A DNA stretch of 64,000 nt from Pseudomonas sp. ACM7 (GCF_004136015.1 NZ_CP024866.1:326327-390326); one strand, 5' to 3'. Shown: positions 32,238 through 41,296, counted from the first letter of the stretch. Numbers and translations are program-made. The notes: generated by a model not told the origin, from the letters alone.

Positions 32238-33473
32238 ATGGACAGGTTCACAATTGCTGAACGAGAACTCAACCTGGAGCAGGCCGAGCAGAGGATTCAT
32301 GCCGAACTGGATGGCCTGGGACTCAGCATCGGCACCCGCACACTTGGCCGGCAAATCGTCGCGGTCCATGTTTCTGTCAGCACCACCGATCCACACCGTA
32401 CCGCCAGAGGATCGGGTAAAGGTTACCTGCAACACGCCCGTGTCGGTGCGCTTTATGAAACCCTGGAGCATTATTTAAGTGACCGGTTCAATACTTCCGA
32501 TATTCACTATGTAGCCCCGCGGTATTTTTCCAATACGCCACTATTTGCCGACGATACTGTCCTTGCACATATCGTCGAACAACCCAATGCCTTAACAGGC
32601 TGCCGAACGTATACGAGCGCTCTAAATCACACTTCATTTTTTTATCCGATCGCTCTGAGCACTCCCGGATATTCACGGCAGACGCTGGAACAAGACACAA
32701 CGAACTATGGCGCACTGCAGCGTTATGCCAGCAATAGTGGAACGGCTATTGGCGCAAGTTATAACGAGGCGGTCTTGCATGCGGCCAATGAATGCATAGA
32801 GCGTGATGCACTTTCGTTGTTTCTACTGAAACACTTTTACTACGAAGTCCACCCTCCCTTGCGCCGCATCGCGCGTATGTCCCCTCAAGACGCTCTGGGT
32901 CGGCTATGGCTGGACGCCGAAACGGAGATCGGCGCCGAGATTATCCTTGTCGACATCAGCACTGAATTTCTTGCGCGAACCTTTCTGGCCTTTTCAACCG
33001 CACCTTGCGCCCAGCCACGAGTCTTCGGCACCGGTTGCTCGATCAGTGCCCGGCATGGTGCCTGGCGAGCGCTAACCGAACTGGTGCAGTTGCATCACTC
33101 GGCCTCGGAGCCCGAACTGAGAGACTATCTGAGTAACGCACAACGCCATCTGACTAAATTCCCTCGCCTTTTGCGCTGCCTGCGATTCGATCTGTATCCA
33201 CTGTTGAACCTGTGCGAACAGCAAACGGTGATGTTGCCCGCGGCCCCCGATGAGCCGCCATTGGCCGAGCAGATCGGTCTTCTGGCCGAGGACCTGCACC
33301 GGCATGGGCGCACGCTGGGCATTGCACAGCTTCATCAGACCGAACTCGGAACCACGCTAGTCAATGTCGTCATTCCGGGGCTGGAGCGTTTTTTCGTTGT
33401 TTCCAGCGGCAATGTGGTGATCCCGCAGGCGCGGGGGCGGCGACTGGAAAACAGGCATGGAGTGCCGGCATGA
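32238..33473 (+). CDS. YcaO-family ATP-dependent cyclodehydratase/thioamidation-type enzyme
   Basis: 411 residues; GAGGGA lies before the ATG at 32238. YcaO enzymes phosphorylate peptide amide oxygens with ATP so that a nucleophile (Cys/Ser/Thr side chain, sulfide or an N terminus) can attack, giving azolines, thioamides or amidines. The nucleotide and magnesium motifs are visible: GSGKG (58-62) followed by E74 and E77, SNSGTAIGAS (165-174) with E177, ECIERDA (185-191), and GCSISARHGAWRALTELVQ (266-284). The C terminus (ENRHGVPA) lacks the PxPxP end typical of azoline-forming enzymes, and no E1-like or TfuA partner gene is present, so it appears to be a stand-alone type. The AT-richer codon use than nuoN suggests transfer. 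Chemistry and substrate are inferred. Confidence 0.88.
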   Translation: MDRFTIAERELNLEQAEQRIHAELDGLGLSIGTRTLGRQIVAVHVSVSTTDPHRTARGSGKGYLQHARVGALYETLEHYLSDRFNTSDIHYVAPRYFSNTPLFADDTVLAHIVEQPNALTGCRTYTSALNHTSFFYPIALSTPGYSRQTLEQDTTNYGALQRYASNSGTAIGASYNEAVLHAANECIERDALSLFLLKHFYYEVHPPLRRIARMSPQDALGRLWLDAETEIGAEIILVDISTEFLARTFLAFSTAPCAQPRVFGTGCSISARHGAWRALTELVQLHHSASEPELRDYLSNAQRHLTKFPRLLRCLRFDLYPLLNLCEQQTVMLPAAPDEPPLAEQIGLLAEDLHRHGRTLGIAQLHQTELGTTLVNVVIPGLERFFVVSSGNVVIPQARGRRLENRHGVPA

Positions 33474-34429
33474 ACCCTCGATTCGATACGAGCGACCCCC
33501 TTCGAGAACAACGGCTGGCTGATACCTTCGCCCATTCCTTTGCATCCCCGGCCGAACTCAATCGCTACATCGAGCCTTTGGGGCCAGGACTTCACCATCT
33601 CTTCGTTTTGCGTATTAATGACCGCGACTGGGTAGGCCGAAAAGTCCTGCAACATACTGAGGCTGACGGCTGGCACATCAACAGCCTGCTTAGGCCCTGG
33701 ATGTTGCTCGGCCCGCTGGCTCAACTGCATTGGGGTAATGAAGGTGCAGTGATCTCTTTTCGAGGGGTGACCCCGCAAGAAAAGGAAACGGCTTTCCACA
33801 TCGCGCAGACTCAGCCAGACAGCGAAGTCTATTTCCCGTTTCCTGCCACTGACGGCACAGGGCAGGAGTTTGTATGCCCGCTCGAATACTGGCAGTGCAC
33901 TGAGTCGCTCGTCACCCAGCTGGATGCCGACGAAAGTCACTTTCGCCAGCATTGTGCAGCCTTACTCAAAACGATATCGAGCGCCGGCACAGTGATTCAT
34001 GACCCCGCGTGTTCGACTGGCGAGTTCATCGCCCACCTGGCCCGCGAGCTCCCGGAATGCCGGTGCATGGGCTCTGATCGGTCGGTTTCGATGATCGAAC
34101 ACGCAAAAATTCGTCATGGCACCTCATCCGTCGAGTTTTACCTGGCCGATGCCCGCAACGTCGCCTCAACCGGCGTTAAATGTGATGTTCTGATACTGCG
34201 TTTCCTCAATGCCGAAGTGATGACTCGCACCGACGCGCAGCAAACATTGCTCGATATGGCGTCGTGTGTGAACCCGGGTGGCACCCTTATCATTTTCGGC
34301 CATACGCCAGTATTGATCGCTGTTCCCTACATGGCCCAGGCATTGAAACTGGAGCTGGTTTCCAGCGTAGCGGCCCGCCCTGGGCACAAGGAATTGTTTC
34401 AGTTCTATCGGCTGAGGGTTCCCCTCTGA
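33470..34429 (+). CDS. SAM-dependent methyltransferase with unknown N-terminal domain
   Basis: 319 residues; the start overlaps the YcaO stop (ATGA). A class I SAM-binding fold occupies the C-terminal half: motif I VIHDPACSTGEF (175-186), the acidic loop GSDRS (201-205), and motif II-like LADARN (225-230), followed by CVNPGGTLIIFGHTP. The first 140 residues (with DWVGRKVLQHTE and HINSLLRPWMLLGPLAQLHW) match no domain I recognise and could bind the peptide. It probably methylates the product of the upstream YcaO step; the atom methylated (N, O or C) cannot be told. Confidence 0.78.
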   Translation: MNPRFDTSDPLREQRLADTFAHSFASPAELNRYIEPLGPGLHHLFVLRINDRDWVGRKVLQHTEADGWHINSLLRPWMLLGPLAQLHWGNEGAVISFRGVTPQEKETAFHIAQTQPDSEVYFPFPATDGTGQEFVCPLEYWQCTESLVTQLDADESHFRQHCAALLKTISSAGTVIHDPACSTGEFIAHLARELPECRCMGSDRSVSMIEHAKIRHGTSSVEFYLADARNVASTGVKCDVLILRFLNAEVMTRTDAQQTLLDMASCVNPGGTLIIFGHTPVLIAVPYMAQALKLELVSSVAARPGHKELFQFYRLRVPL

Positions 34430-35295
34430 TGGCTGCCTTCCTGAACAAAGGCTACTACCCAACCGGTGACGGCCACCATCTCTACTGGGAGCGGCACGGT
34501 ACACCGGGCAGCGAACCCATATTTTTCCTGCATGGCGGGCCGGGTGGTCGCAGCACTCCCCAGCACCTTGCGTTCTTTGATCTGCGATGTTTCGACATCA
34601 TTGTGTTCGACCAGCGTGGCTGCGGTCGCTCCCGTCCTCTCGGAGAGCTCCAGCACAACAATACCGGGCTATCCGTTGAAGACATCGATGCCCTGCGTCG
34701 ACATTTTGGTTTTGAAAAAGTCAGCTTGCTGGGCGTTTCATGGGGAAGCTGGCTGGCCATTCAATACCAGCAGCGCTATCCCGACGTCATTCTTAAAACC
34801 ACATTGGTCTCGGTGTTCATACCGTTTGCCGCGAATGTAAGCGCCTACGATAAAACCTTGAGCGAGGGTTTATCTGAAATAACCAATGGCTCCCACGGCG
34901 CCAGTGCGCGGGTTATCTACCAGATACTGAGCAAGGGTTGCGAGGTGCAACAACGTCAGGCAGCCATCCACTGGTTGCAGGCCATTTTGCAATTGAACGG
35001 GCAATCGATGCGCCTGTGCGCACTCGAAGACTTTGTCAATGAAGAAGCCGTGCGCGCCATCCGGCTGGAGTTGCATTACCACATCAATCACTACTTCTTC
35101 ACACGGGCGGACGAAAGTCTCTCGGTCGACGCCAATACCGTGGTGATACAAGGCATCAGAGACACCTTCGGCATGTCCAGCGTACGTTGGCTTCGCCAGC
35201 GCCAGAACATCCGTTGTCGTCTGCTCCACGCCGGACACAACGCCTTCGAACTCCCGATACTGAAAACCGTGCAGCAGTCACTGAAACGTGAGTGA
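34429..35295 (+). CDS. Alpha/beta hydrolase, proline iminopeptidase-like
   Basis: 288 residues; the ATG shares one base with the methyltransferase stop (TGATG), so translation is coupled. The S33 peptidase pattern is visible: oxyanion motif HGGPGG (35-40), DQRGCGRS (61-68), nucleophile S104 in GVSWGS, probable acid D245 (QGIRD) and His H270 (HAGHNAF). The lid region is shorter than in true proline iminopeptidases (about 315 residues). In a peptide pathway it could remove N-terminal residues, release the product from its follower, or act as an esterase. No signal peptide, so cytoplasmic. It is the last gene of the island. Confidence 0.82.
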   Translation: MAAFLNKGYYPTGDGHHLYWERHGTPGSEPIFFLHGGPGGRSTPQHLAFFDLRCFDIIVFDQRGCGRSRPLGELQHNNTGLSVEDIDALRRHFGFEKVSLLGVSWGSWLAIQYQQRYPDVILKTTLVSVFIPFAANVSAYDKTLSEGLSEITNGSHGASARVIYQILSKGCEVQQRQAAIHWLQAILQLNGQSMRLCALEDFVNEEAVRAIRLELHYHINHYFFTRADESLSVDANTVVIQGIRDTFGMSSVRWLRQRQNIRCRLLHAGHNAFELPILKTVQQSLKRE

Positions 35296-35302
35296 CCGTT
35301 AA

Positions 35303-35328
35303 CAAAAACGGCACCCGAAAGTGCCGTT
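35303..35328 (-). terminator. Terminator of the ABC importer operon
   Basis: On the minus strand ACGGCACTTTCGGGTGCCGT is followed by TTTTTG, 20 bases after the end of the binding-protein gene. It faces the island, whose plus-strand side has only a weak T-tract. Confidence 0.85.
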
Positions 35329-35347
35329 CAACACTGCAGAGAGCCTG

Positions 35348-37090
35348 TTACTTACGCGCCGCCTCCCACGATTTCAGCAGTTCGGCATAGCTTACGGTTT
35401 CACCTTTAGGCTTCTCGTTCGCCAGTTTCGGCTTCGGTGCACCCGGTTGGTCCAACCAGTACTGCGCGTCGCGCTCGGGGTTCATTTTCGGTGCGCAGGT
35501 GGCTTGCGCTTTCGAGCGTTCCAGACGGGTCATGATCGCATCCTGATCCTTGGCCAAACCATCCAGCGCTTGTTGCGGGGTTTTCTCGCCGCTGGCGGCT
35601 TCGGCGATGTGGCTCCACCACAGTTGCGCCAAACGCGGATAGTCCGGCACGTTGGTCCCGGTCGGGGTCCACTGCACACGGGCCGGGCTGCGATAGAACT
35701 CGACCAGACCACCGAGTTTCGGTGCCAGGTCGGTCATGGCTTGCGAGTTGATGTCCGACTCGCGGATCGGCGTCAGGCCGACGATGGTTTTCTTCAGGGA
35801 TACGGTTTTCGAGGTCACGAACTGCGCGTACAGCCAGGCCGCCAGTTTTTGCTTCTCAGGCGTGGACTTCATGAAAGTCCAGGAACCCACGTCCTGATAC
35901 CCGAGTTTCATGCCCTCCTCCCAGTACGGCCCGCGCGGCGACGGTGCCATGCGCCATTTCGGCGTGCCGTCGGCATTCATCACCGGCAAGCCCGGTTTGG
36001 TCATGTCGGCGGTAAACGCGGTGTACCAGAAGATCTGCTGCGCGATGTTGCCCTGGGACGGCACCGGACCGGATTCGGAGAAGGTCATGCCCGCCGCTTC
36101 CGGTGGCGCATATTTCTTCAGCCAGTCGACGTATTTGGTGGTTGCATAGACCGCCGCCGGGCCGTTGGTGTCGCCGCCGCGGGTCACGCTGGAACCGACC
36201 GGATGGCAGTCCTCGACGCGGATGCCCCACTCGTCCACCGGCAAGCCGTTGGGAATGCCCTTGTCGCCAGCGCCAGCCATGGAGAACCAGGCATCGGTAA
36301 AGCGCCAGCCCAGGGACGGGTCTTTCTTGCCGTAGTCCATGTGCCCATAGATACGCTTGCCATCGATTTCCTTGACGTCTTCGCTGAAGAATTTGGCGAT
36401 GTCTTCATAGGCCGACCAGTTCACCGGGACGCCCAATTCGTAGCCGTACTTTTCCTTGAACTTGGCCTTCAACTCTGGCCGTTCGAACCAGTCGGCGCGG
36501 AACCAGTAGAGGTTGGCGAACTGCTGGTCAGGCAGCTGATAGATCTTGCCGTCCGGCGCGGTGGTGAACGAGATACCGATGAAGTCTTTGATGTCCAGGG
36601 TCGGCGAGGTGTAGGCCTTGCCTTCGTTGGCCATCAGGTCGGTGATCGATTCGGTTTTGCCGTAGCGAAAGTGCGTGCCGATCAGGTCCGAGTCGTTGAC
36701 CCAGCCGTCATAGATGTTCTTGTCCGATTGCATCTGGGTCTGCAGCTTTTCCACCACGTCGCCTTCTTGCAGCAAGTCGTGGGTCAGCTTGATCCCGGTG
36801 ATCTCGGTAAAGGCTTTGGCCAGCGTTTTGGATTCATATTCGTGGGTCGCGATGGTTTCCGAAACCACCTTGATGCTCATCCCGCGAAACGGTTCGGACG
36901 CCTTGATGAACCACTTCAACTCCGCGAGCTGCTGCTCTGGGGTGAGGGTGGACGGTGTGAATTCGCTGCCAATCCATTTCTTCGCGGCGTCTTCATAGGC
37001 ATCGGCCCAGGCCGCAGCGCTCAACCCGCTGAGTGCCAGCATGGCTGCCAATGAAACGCTATGTCGCAGCTTATTGTTTTTGTCGAACAT
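35348..37090 (-). CDS. glpV: Extracellular substrate-binding protein of glycerol-type ABC importer
   Basis: 580 residues with a signal peptide (KLRHSVSLAAMLALSGLSAAAWA, about 7-29) and a large family 1-type solute-binding fold. Length well above usual sugar-binding proteins, and the partner set (two ATPases, two permeases, a small DUF2160-like membrane protein), match the glpSTPQV glycerol importer described in Rhizobium leguminosarum. It acts in the periplasm to capture substrate. A GGAGGT-like sequence precedes the start. Glycerol is the best guess; another polyol is possible. Confidence 0.85.
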   Translation of the reverse strand: MFDKNNKLRHSVSLAAMLALSGLSAAAWADAYEDAAKKWIGSEFTPSTLTPEQQLAELKWFIKASEPFRGMSIKVVSETIATHEYESKTLAKAFTEITGIKLTHDLLQEGDVVEKLQTQMQSDKNIYDGWVNDSDLIGTHFRYGKTESITDLMANEGKAYTSPTLDIKDFIGISFTTAPDGKIYQLPDQQFANLYWFRADWFERPELKAKFKEKYGYELGVPVNWSAYEDIAKFFSEDVKEIDGKRIYGHMDYGKKDPSLGWRFTDAWFSMAGAGDKGIPNGLPVDEWGIRVEDCHPVGSSVTRGGDTNGPAAVYATTKYVDWLKKYAPPEAAGMTFSESGPVPSQGNIAQQIFWYTAFTADMTKPGLPVMNADGTPKWRMAPSPRGPYWEEGMKLGYQDVGSWTFMKSTPEKQKLAAWLYAQFVTSKTVSLKKTIVGLTPIRESDINSQAMTDLAPKLGGLVEFYRSPARVQWTPTGTNVPDYPRLAQLWWSHIAEAASGEKTPQQALDGLAKDQDAIMTRLERSKAQATCAPKMNPERDAQYWLDQPGAPKPKLANEKPKGETVSYAELLKSWEAARK

Positions 37091-37137
37091 AGAGACCTCC
37101 TTTTAGGGTTTCGGAGCAACTTTGCCGAGCGATTCGA

Positions 37138-37410
37138 CTAGCCCCAACGCATCACAGCCAACAGCCACACCAGGGACAACGCGAACGCAACCCAGATGCT
37201 CCAGTCGGTGACGCCGATTACCAGCAAATGCAGGTAGGCGCTGCCGAGAAGACCTATAAACAACCGATCGCCACGGGTGGTGGCAATCGGCAACAAACCA
37301 CGCCGAAGAATGCTCGGCGAACGCAGTTCCCAGGTCGTCATGCCCACCAGGATCAAGGCAATGACGCTGAAGAACGCCGCCGTAGGGCCGGTCCAACTCA
37401 TCCATTCCAT
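37138..37410 (-). CDS. Small membrane protein of the ABC importer (DUF2160-like)
   Basis: 90 residues from the ATG at 37410 (MEWMSWTGPTAAFF), with GGAG six bases upstream; the ATG one codon earlier is possible. Three hydrophobic segments are visible (about 10-28, 48-65 and 70-88). Small proteins of this kind sit between permease and binding-protein genes in glycerol-type importers; their function is not established. It starts 10 bases after glpQ ends. Confidence 0.82.
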   Translation of the reverse strand: MEWMSWTGPTAAFFSVIALILVGMTTWELRSPSILRRGLLPIATTRGDRLFIGLLGSAYLHLLVIGVTDWSIWVAFALSLVWLLAVMRWG

Positions 37411-37420
37411 CATCAGCTCC

Positions 37421-38221
37421 TCAGACCCGGCCCAGGGCAAAGCCCTTGGCCACGTGGTTGCGAACAAACCAGATCACCAGCATGCCCGGCAGGATGGTCA
37501 ACACCCCCGCCGCCGCCAGCACGCCCCAGTCGATACCGGACGCCGAGACCGTGCGCGTCATCACCGCCGCAATCGGTTTGGCGTTGACCGACGTCAGCGT
37601 TCGCGCCAGCAGCAGTTCGACCCAGGAAAACATGAAGCAGAAAAACGCCGTCACACCGATCCCGGAGCCAATCAGCGGAACGAAAATCTTCACGAAGAAC
37701 TTGGGAAAACTGTAGCCGTCGATGTAGGCGGTTTCGTCGATCTCCTTCGGCACGCCGGACATGAAGCCCTCAAGAATCCACACCGCCAACGGCACGTTAA
37801 ACAGGCAATGAGCCAACGCGACGGCGATGTGCGTATCGAACAAACCGATCGAGGAATACAGCTGGAAGAACGGCAGCAAAAACACCGCCGGTGGTGCCAT
37901 GCGGTTGGTCAGGAGCCAGAAAAACAGGTGCTTGTCACCGAGGAACCGATAGCGCGAGAACGCATACGCCGCCGGCAATGCCACGCTCAGCGAAATCACC
38001 GTGTTCAGGCTCACGTAGTACAGCGAGTTGAGGTAACCGGTGTACCAGGCCGGATCGGTGAAGATCACCTTGTAGTTGGCGAAGGTAAAATCCTGCGGAA
38101 ACAACGTCAGGCCGCTGAGGATTTCGGTGTTGCTCTTGAAGGACATGTTCAGCAGCCAGTAGATCGGCACCAGCAGGAACAGGATGTAGATCACCAGCGG
38201 AATAAGCTTTCTCTTGCTCAT
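37421..38221 (-). CDS. glpQ: ABC importer permease, GlpQ-like
   Basis: 266 residues, six predicted membrane helices. It has the MalG-type short N terminus (one helix, KLIPLVIYILFLLVPIYWLL) and the EAA loop that contacts the ATPase, here EIDETAYIDGYSFPKFFVKIFVPLI. It forms the membrane channel with the next permease. Separated from glpP by 8 bases. Confidence 0.88.
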   Translation of the reverse strand: MSKRKLIPLVIYILFLLVPIYWLLNMSFKSNTEILSGLTLFPQDFTFANYKVIFTDPAWYTGYLNSLYYVSLNTVISLSVALPAAYAFSRYRFLGDKHLFFWLLTNRMAPPAVFLLPFFQLYSSIGLFDTHIAVALAHCLFNVPLAVWILEGFMSGVPKEIDETAYIDGYSFPKFFVKIFVPLIGSGIGVTAFFCFMFSWVELLLARTLTSVNAKPIAAVMTRTVSASGIDWGVLAAAGVLTILPGMLVIWFVRNHVAKGFALGRV

Positions 38222-38229
38222 GGCAGACC

Positions 38230-39096
38230 TCAGCGGTTGGCGTCAGAGTGAGTCATGGCCGTATAGAACAGCCAGGACACCAACAAGATGATCAGGAAGT
38301 ACACCAGTGAGAAAGCCGCTGCCGGGCCGAGGTCGAACTGCCCGATCGCCATTTGCGTCAGGGTCTGGCTCAAGAACGTCGTGGCATTCCCCGGACCGCC
38401 ACCGGTCAGCACAAACGGCTCGGTGTAGATCATGAAACTGTCCATGAACCGCAACATCACCGCGATCAACAGCACGCTCTTGAGCTTGGGCAACTGGATG
38501 TGTCGGAAAACCGCCCAGGCCGATGCCCGATCAATCCGCGCCGCCTGGTAGTACACGTCCGGAATCGCCCGCAGCCCCGAGAAACACAACAGCGCCACCA
38601 ACGACGTCCAGTGCCAGACGTCCATCACCAGCACCGTGACCCAAGCGTCCATGGTGTTGGCCGCGTAGTTGTAGTTCAGGCCCATGGCCTTGAGGCTGGC
38701 GCCGAGCAATCCAATGTCCGCCCGACCGAAGATCTGCCAGATGGTGCCGACCACGTTCCACGGAATCAGCAACGGAATCGCCAGAATGATCAGCACCAGC
38801 GACGACCAACGACCCTTGGTCGGCATGGTCAGGGCGATGGCGATGCCCAGCGGGATTTCGATCAGCAGCACACAGCCGGAGTAGATGAACTGGCGCAGTA
38901 AAGAGTCATGCAGGCGCGGATCGAGCAGCACTTGCTTGTACCAGTCGGCGCCGACGAAGTAGCGGCTGGACTGGTCGAAGATGTCCTGCACCGAGTAGTT
39001 GACCACCGTCATCATCGGGATCACCGCACTGAACGCCACCAGCAAAAACACCGGCAACACCAGCCACCAGGCCTTGTTGTTCTGCACCTTGTTCAT
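38230..39096 (-). CDS. glpP: ABC importer permease, GlpP-like
   Basis: 288 residues from the ATG at 39096 (MNKVQNNKAWWLVLPV), preceded by GGAGAC; the longer frame start lies within the upstream gene. MalF-type permease with six helices and an EAA-like loop YYQAARIDRASAWAVFRHIQLP. It pairs with GlpQ in the inner membrane. Confidence 0.88.
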   Translation of the reverse strand: MNKVQNNKAWWLVLPVFLLVAFSAVIPMMTVVNYSVQDIFDQSSRYFVGADWYKQVLLDPRLHDSLLRQFIYSGCVLLIEIPLGIAIALTMPTKGRWSSLVLIILAIPLLIPWNVVGTIWQIFGRADIGLLGASLKAMGLNYNYAANTMDAWVTVLVMDVWHWTSLVALLCFSGLRAIPDVYYQAARIDRASAWAVFRHIQLPKLKSVLLIAVMLRFMDSFMIYTEPFVLTGGGPGNATTFLSQTLTQMAIGQFDLGPAAAFSLVYFLIILLVSWLFYTAMTHSDANR

Positions 39097-39098
39097 GG

Positions 39099-40190
39099 CT
39101 ACGTCTCCAGGAGATATTCGTCGGCATACACCATCAACCATTGAGCCGGGAAGCTGATGTAGGCGGTTCCCTCAGGCACTGGCTTGTCTTCGGCCAGGCG
39201 CACTTTCAAAGGGGCGCCGTCGAGGTTCAGGGTCATGATCTTGTAGGTGCCAAGGTCTTCGACGTGTACGACCGGTGCCTGCATCGCCTCATCAAACGGC
39301 TCGTCCCACACGTGCACGAACTCTGGACGGATGCCGACCTTCAGGGTTTTCCACTCGGACTCGGCGATGCGTTTCTGTTGAGCATCGGAAAGTGGCAAAT
39401 GAGTCGAGGCGAAACCGACACCGCCTGGCTGCGGCTGAACCTCGATCAGATTCATCCCCGGACTACCGATGAAATAGCCGACAAAGGTGTGGCTCGGCCG
39501 CTCGAACAGTTCTCTCGGCGTACCGAATTGCACAATCTGCCCGCCGTACATCACCGCGATCTTGTCGGCGAAGGTCGAGGCTTCAAGCTGATCGTGGGTG
39601 ACGTAGACCATGGTAATGTTGAACTGCTCGTGGATCTGCTTGAGCTTGCGCCTCAGCTTCCACTTCAGGTGCGGGTCGATCACGGTCAGCGGCTCATCGA
39701 ACAGGATCGCCGACACGTCATCGCGCACCAGCCCACGGCCCATGGAGACTTTCTGTTTTTCATCGGCGGTAAGGTTGCGCGCCTTCTTGCTCAGCAGCGT
39801 CTGGAGGTCGAGAACTTCGGCGATTTCCTGCACCTTGCTGTGAATTTTTGCTTCTGCCATGCCCTGATTACGCAATGGGAAGGCCAAGTTGTCGAACACC
39901 GTCATGGTGTCGTAGACCACCGGAAACTGGAAAACCTGAGCGATGTTGCGCTTCTCGGGGGTCAGGTCGTTGACCACTTTGCTGTCGAACAGCACCTGGC
40001 CCTGAGACGGACTGAGCAGCCCCGAAATGATGTTGAGCAAGGTCGACTTGCCGCAGCCCGAAGGCCCGAGCAGCGCATAAGCACCGCCCTGCTCCCAGAC
40101 GTGGTCCATCTCACGAATCGCATAATCCTCGGGGCCAGTCGGCGTGCGGGTGTAACTGTGGGCGAGGTGCTGCAAACGAATTTCGGCCAT
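39099..40190 (-). CDS. glpT: ABC importer ATP-binding protein, GlpT-like
   Basis: 363 residues. Walker A GPSGCGKST (about residues 42-50), a signature-like LTADEKQKVSMGRGL in place of canonical LSGGQ, Walker B AILFDEPL and the switch His in VYVTHD are visible, followed by a TOBE-type regulatory domain. The signature sequence is degenerate, whereas the partner GlpS has LSGGQQQR, so the two ATP sites of the heterodimer may be unequal. One-base overlap with glpS. Confidence 0.9.
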   Translation of the reverse strand: MAEIRLQHLAHSYTRTPTGPEDYAIREMDHVWEQGGAYALLGPSGCGKSTLLNIISGLLSPSQGQVLFDSKVVNDLTPEKRNIAQVFQFPVVYDTMTVFDNLAFPLRNQGMAEAKIHSKVQEIAEVLDLQTLLSKKARNLTADEKQKVSMGRGLVRDDVSAILFDEPLTVIDPHLKWKLRRKLKQIHEQFNITMVYVTHDQLEASTFADKIAVMYGGQIVQFGTPRELFERPSHTFVGYFIGSPGMNLIEVQPQPGGVGFASTHLPLSDAQQKRIAESEWKTLKVGIRPEFVHVWDEPFDEAMQAPVVHVEDLGTYKIMTLNLDGAPLKVRLAEDKPVPEGTAYISFPAQWLMVYADEYLLET

Positions 40191-41284
40191 CAGGCAACCC
40201 TCGCGATACGTCGACCGGGCGCCTGGACCAGCCGCCCCTGCGTATCGAATACAAACAGTTTATGGGTCGGGATATAGATGCGAATCGGCGCATCGACGTC
40301 GTATTCGTGAACGCCGGGCAAGTGCAGCACCAACAGGAAATGCTCGTTGCGCACGTGCAGGAAGGTTTCCGAACCGCTGATCTCGGCCACCTCGACGGTC
40401 ACCGCCAACTCCAGGTCATCGTCGTTGCTCGGCACCAGCGAAATATGGCTGGGCCGTACGCCAAAGCGGAACTCGCCCTCGCCCACCGGCCGCAAATCGA
40501 CGTTGAGCGGGAAGTGCACGAAATTGGCGAAGCTGACTTCGTTGCCGGCGATACGTCCCGGCATCAGATTGATCGGCGGCTCGGAGAACAGCTCTGCCGC
40601 CAGCACGGTTTGCGGCTGGTGATACACCTCGGAAGACTTGCCACTCTGGATCACCCGGCCTTCGTGAAGAATGGTGGTGGTGCCGCCCAGCGCCAACGCT
40701 TCGTTGGGTTCGGTGGTGGCATAGATGGCGATGGTGTGGTGGGCCTTGAACAGCTCGCGCATTTCCTGGCGCAGTTCTTCGCGCAGTTTGTAGTCGAGGT
40801 TCACCAGCGGTTCGTCGAACAGGATCAGCTCGGCATCCTTGACCAGCGCCCGGGCCATGGCCGTGCGCTGTTGCTGACCACCGGAGAGTTCGAGGGGGTG
40901 GCGCTGGAGAAATTTCTCGATGCGCAACATCTTGGCGGTTTCAAGCACTTTGCTCTGGATCAGCTCATTGGAAACACCGCCCTGGCGCAAGGGCGAGGCG
41001 ATGTTCTCGAACACCGTCATGGTCGGGTAGTTGATGAATTGCTGATAGACCATCGACACATTGCGCAAACGCACCGGGCGTTGGGTAACGTCGACGCCGT
41101 TCATCAGGATGCGGCCTCTGTCGGGCTTGTCCAGACCGGCCATCAGGCGCATGAGACTGGTTTTGCCGGACAGCGTGCGCCCGAGCAAAACGTTGAAGGA
41201 TCCGGCTTCGAAACTAAGGCACGCATCATCGATCCAGGTCTGGCCCTCGACGGTACGGCTGACGTGCTCCAGGGTTAATGACAT
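40190..41284 (-). CDS. glpS: ABC importer ATP-binding protein, GlpS-like
   Basis: 364 residues. Walker A is the unusual GRTLSGKTS (about 35-43), the signature LSGGQQQRTAMARAL is canonical, and Walker B is LILFDEPL. At the switch position the usual His is replaced: IYATTEPNEA has T where VTHD is expected, so this subunit may be hydrolytically impaired, complementary to the degenerate signature of GlpT. It is the first gene of the operon, transcribed from the sigma54-type promoter at 41329-41344. Confidence 0.9.
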   Translation of the reverse strand: MSLTLEHVSRTVEGQTWIDDACLSFEAGSFNVLLGRTLSGKTSLMRLMAGLDKPDRGRILMNGVDVTQRPVRLRNVSMVYQQFINYPTMTVFENIASPLRQGGVSNELIQSKVLETAKMLRIEKFLQRHPLELSGGQQQRTAMARALVKDAELILFDEPLVNLDYKLREELRQEMRELFKAHHTIAIYATTEPNEALALGGTTTILHEGRVIQSGKSSEVYHQPQTVLAAELFSEPPINLMPGRIAGNEVSFANFVHFPLNVDLRPVGEGEFRFGVRPSHISLVPSNDDDLELAVTVEVAEISGSETFLHVRNEHFLLVLHLPGVHEYDVDAPIRIYIPTHKLFVFDTQGRLVQAPGRRIARVA

Positions 41285-41296
41285 GGCTCGGCCTTT

